Origin: Geomobilibacter sp964432205
GTDB taxonomy: Bacteria > Desulfobacterota > Desulfuromonadia > Geobacterales > DSM-12255
Length of the DNA: 64,000 nt
Reading direction: 5' to 3'
Assembly (NCBI GenBank): GCA_964432205.1
Contig: CAYSMK010000027.1
Location: 1 to 64,000 of the forward strand
Shown: positions 62,601 through 64,000 of the stretch, in pieces
Layout of the letters: each line of letters opens with the position of its first letter
Numbering within the stretch: the first letter of the stretch is position 1
Notes under the pieces: model-generated
Database searches by the model: none
The model's input: the letters and a program-made list of their open reading frames with translations, nothing else
What the model was told of the DNA's origin: nothing
Made by a program: the position numbers and the translations under genes

Positions 62601-63442
62601 ACAAAGTTGATCTGGAAAATTGGCAGCCAAACCGGGGTGAATATCCCCAAGAAGAGACGGGACGGGGGTGGATGCCAAGCGACAAGGTCCGCCTTTTTCC
62701 CAACCTAGCTGCTATTCGGTTTGAAAACCCAATCCATGAGATGGTTGAGCCAGCTCTGACGCGCTTGGGTATTGCCGATTCCAAAATCGATGTTGTCGTT
62801 CATCATTACGGTTATCTGGATGAAGACCGCCAGCACCAGAAAAAGGTGCAATATTACGAGCTTGGCAAGCGTAAATTGGCCGAGAGTGGTGGTGCCCCAG
62901 GTGCAATTGTTGAGCTGGCGATCCAAGCTGCCGGGATCGGTCGGTACGATGAAGCGATAGCACTCTGGCACCGTGCACTGGCCTATGATCCTGATTCTTA
63001 TCTCGCGTATTTTAATCTGGGATATGCCTATCTGCAGAAGGGAATGTTCCGGGAAGGGAGTGACGCAAGTCGTCGGGCCATGGAACTAAGGGATAATTAT
63101 CGCGAAGCGTTGATAAATCATCTCATCTGTGAACTTTGCCTGGGGCATGACAGCTATGCTATCGGCGCTGTAGAGTCCGCCATAGTGATGAATCCTGAGT
63201 ACCCGACGCTGCAGTTGCTGCGCGGAGTGCTTTATGCGGTTCGGGGAGAACGCGAGTCCGCCTTTCGCGACTTTAGGGAGCTCACCGATGCCAACGTGGA
63301 ATTTTCCCCATTCATTCACGAGGTATCAGTAAAGCTTCTTCAGGCGCGACGCACTGATTTCGCTGACAAGCTAGTTACAATTGCATCAGCAGTAGGGTGT
63401 TGTAAGTCGGAAACGGTCGAATTGATTGCATCAGTTGAATAA
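59654..63442 (+). CDS. Triple GT2 glycosyltransferase with TPR regions
   Basis: 1262 residues. Three family 2 domains: ~9-260 (LLSIIIPVHNQSVYTLACL, LFLNNDTEVIPGW), ~350-590 (VSIVILTLNRLDVTKECV, LLLNNDTVVTPAW) and ~865-1070 (VSLCMIVKNEEKNLSRCLAS, IIADTGSTDHSREIAE). TPR repeats occupy ~610-850 and ~1075-1262. The start is uncertain: TTG at 59654 overlaps the TPR gene by 14 bases, TTG at 59675 is possible, and no ATG precedes the first domain. The GT2-TPR layout is typical of enzymes that glycosylate proteins, including flagellins, in the cytoplasm. It ends one hairpin before flaF. Confidence 0.85.
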   Translation: MQDCNKLLLSIIIPVHNQSVYTLACLASLAAFPPHVPYEIVVVDDGSTDDTDRLLKDATGTTNLIRSVRNDTAIGFAGACNYGAAEAQGYFLLFLNNDTEVIPGWCPPLLETLLDSPDVGIVGPKLIFPDRTIQHCGKVWSDPAEPNSQPHHLYYRFPADHPAVNKSRDYQLLTGACILVRAEEFKSLGGFDEGYENGWEDDDLCYKYRHIGKRIFYCAQSTIIHHQNKTLNERMFELGQQLPSADKLSELDNKLAGKTAGAQDIFLARHVQAIYEEMEAELLRFRSKFDRNRNRLLGKWGAMIKRDDYFYCTADGVPLSEVLHGEIPEQSSGDTEGDGPYSVSGKELQPLVSIVILTLNRLDVTKECVASIQRHTSELHEIIFVDNGSTDGSVGWLRDMVQRNSAYRLIENGTNLGFSRGCNQGIRAARGQYILLLNNDTVVTPAWLTGLLACFNGDDIGIVGPMTNNISGIQQWPWADYRDLKALDRFATAFRDRYRYRRIPARRIVGFCMLFRRGLVDRLGLLDEQFGSGNFEDDDFCLRSALEGYTNLIAGDVFIHHVGSATFLGNRIDYRDAMLSNQGLFNQKWSRPIADEAFAKKIIRLKTLEKAELLYQRGEANTAVEALLQDGIRQLPDEVKFYHTLARIFLENKMFQDALAVLRECPEQDGRTAILSGAALLGLGRIADSCQAVETLLAKGGETADTLILSGNIKLESEDLDAAGRAFEMALASDPGSAGAYAGLATLAGNAGDRELAFSLFERATMLNPTDPSIVGQFHAFAASRDDFERAVKILSEAHYFYPEDASVVYLLIDLLLKLERYPAAMALIEEVLVKFRFSEGLLDAARTVRSNIGPLCVDPERQRRGIAVSLCMIVKNEEKNLSRCLASLKPIVDEIIIADTGSTDHSREIAEIFGAKVIEIPWTGDFSAARNASIIPAGGNWILVMDADEVLSVLDHSRFQELVAASVGKRQAYTIGTRNYTNKVDLENWQPNRGEYPQEETGRGWMPSDKVRLFPNLAAIRFENPIHEMVEPALTRLGIADSKIDVVVHHYGYLDEDRQHQKKVQYYELGKRKLAESGGAPGAIVELAIQAAGIGRYDEAIALWHRALAYDPDSYLAYFNLGYAYLQKGMFREGSDASRRAMELRDNYREALINHLICELCLGHDSYAIGAVESAIVMNPEYPTLQLLRGVLYAVRGERESAFRDFRELTDANVEFSPFIHEVSVKLLQARRTDFADKLVTIASAVGCCKSETVELIASVE

Positions 63443-63473
63443 TGCCCCCCCTTGACATGCAAGGGGGGGCATT
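63441..63473. terminator. Strong hairpin between convergent genes
   Basis: A perfect 14-bp stem (AATGCCCCCCCTTG / CAAGGGGGGGCATT) with a 5-base loop, beginning at the stop codon of the GT2 gene and lying before the flaF stop. There is no T-run on either side, so it may work with Rho or by mRNA stabilisation rather than as a classic intrinsic terminator. Confidence 0.65.
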
Positions 63474-63491
63474 ACAGGCGTTGGGCGGCGG

Positions 63492-63887
63492 TTATGGCTC
63501 GGATGCAGCGGCGTCAGGATTGGTTCTCAGGCCGGCTGCCAGGTTAAAGTTGATATTTATCACAACGTCGAGTTTTTTCGGGTCATTTGGAAAGGCAAGC
63601 ACTTCAAAGAGTCGTTTGTCGATGAAAAGGCTTAGGTTCAGGATGTCCTCTCGCAGGCTCTTGGGAAGAGCATTGTCTGGCATGGAGAGTTCGCTCTGGA
63701 AAAAACTCCAGACACGCTGATTATAGCGAACGGCTTCTTCCAACTGCTTATCACGTTCTGGCACATTCCAGTTATCCTGACACTGTTTCAGCATGAGTCC
63801 TGCTTTGGTCAAGACAGATGCCTCCAATTCGCGCTGTGGCATGGCTTCTTTGCTCTGCTGTTCGTAAGTAGCATAGGGGTTAGGCAT
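63492..63887 (-). CDS. flaF: FlaF, flagellin synthesis regulator
   Basis: 131 residues. PYATYEQQSKEAMPQRELEA near the start, LEEAVRYNQRVWSFFQSEL and LREDILNLSLFIDKRLFEVL match FlaF, which promotes flagellin export or translation, opposite to FlbT, in organisms with this control pair. Its ATG lies inside the end of the upstream flbT gene (8-base overlap). The C-terminal ~25 residues (FNLAAGLRTNPDAAASEP) form a polar tail. The flagellin gene probably lies just beyond the window edge. Confidence 0.8.
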   Translation of the reverse strand: MPNPYATYEQQSKEAMPQRELEASVLTKAGLMLKQCQDNWNVPERDKQLEEAVRYNQRVWSFFQSELSMPDNALPKSLREDILNLSLFIDKRLFEVLAFPNDPKKLDVVININFNLAAGLRTNPDAAASEP

Positions 63888-64000
63888 TGGCGATCAACTC
63901 CTTCTCGTATTCGATCAATTGTCGGGCTGTTTTAAGCGCTTGGTAAAACTGGCTCACGGCAATGAGTTCGCTTAGTTGGGCAAGGTAACTACGGGTACTT
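63880..64000 (-). CDS. flbT: FlbT, flagellin translation regulator, C-terminal part
   Basis: The last 40 codons only; the start lies beyond the window. The readable end is YLAQLSELIAVSQFYQALKT followed by ARQLIEYEKELIANA, which resembles the C-terminus of FlbT (helix with YxALKxxRxLIxYE). FlbT binds flagellin mRNA and limits its translation. The TAA at 63880-63882 overlaps the start of flaF. The flbT-flaF order is the usual one. Confidence 0.65.
   Translation of the reverse strand, partial: STRSYLAQLSELIAVSQFYQALKTARQLIEYEKELIANA

Overview
The window looks like chromosome from a Geobacter-type member of the Desulfuromonadota (Geobacteraceae). The evidence is gene content and style: high GC in the housekeeping parts, a sigma-54 activator carrying iron-sulfur and iron-hydrogenase-like domains, a GSPII_E_N/receiver hybrid protein, a WYL regulator, FlaF/FlbT-type flagellin regulators and many G/C-rich intergenic inverted repeats. 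The genus is inferred from family resemblance and was not tested by a search. No rRNA, tRNA or CRISPR array was recognised.

Layout. 1-2.2 kb: end of a MacA-like adaptor, then a MacB-type ABC ATPase and permease. 2.3-8.9 kb: a mostly minus-strand housekeeping run (GSPII_E_N/receiver protein, cardiolipin-synthase-like PLD enzyme, small NifU-like protein, aspartase/fumarase-family lyase, ferritin-like protein, HAD phosphatase, MidA/NDUFAF7-type methyltransferase). 9.2-15.3 kb: a defence patch with a WYL regulator, a two-gene Hachiman-like nuclease/helicase system, and the debris of a restriction-modification locus with two perfect palindromes. 15.4-26.7 kb: a DUF2201/MoxR pair, an AsmA-like giant, a YbgC-type thioesterase, a glycosyltransferase and ispD-ispF-cysS. 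26.8-33.5 kb: an RHH protein, a sigma-54 activator with an H-cluster-like sensor flanked by two near-identical palindromes, a transglutaminase-like exported protein, an M16 peptidase and a YqaA-type membrane protein.

33.8-63.4 kb: a 30-kb glycan island on the plus strand, mostly with overlapping or nearly abutting genes. It starts with a WbpB/D/E/I set for UDP-diacetamido-uronic acid, an AsnB-type amidotransferase and two sugar epimerases. Next comes what I read as a complete set of homologues of the Campylobacter O-methyl phosphoramidate (MeOPN) pathway: an APS-kinase-like CDP-amidate kinase, a methyltransferase, a PEP-synthase-like glutamine kinase, a class I amidotransferase and a nucleotidyltransferase. 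This is followed by very large multidomain transferases. One joins sulfotransferase-like, methyltransferase and two glycosyltransferase domains. One joins GT2 and GT4 domains. One joins a nucleotidyltransferase to a TagF-like glycerophosphotransferase and lies directly after gpsA. One joins three GT2 domains with TPRs. The island ends at a strong hairpin facing flaF and flbT.

Working model (inference): the island builds a glycan containing diacetamido-uronic acid and decorates it with phosphoramidate and possibly glycerol phosphate. The neighbouring flagellin regulators, the soluble TPR-GT proteins and the absence of any flippase, polymerase or ABC exporter gene in the window favour cytoplasmic flagellin glycosylation over O-antigen or capsule, though an exporter could lie outside.
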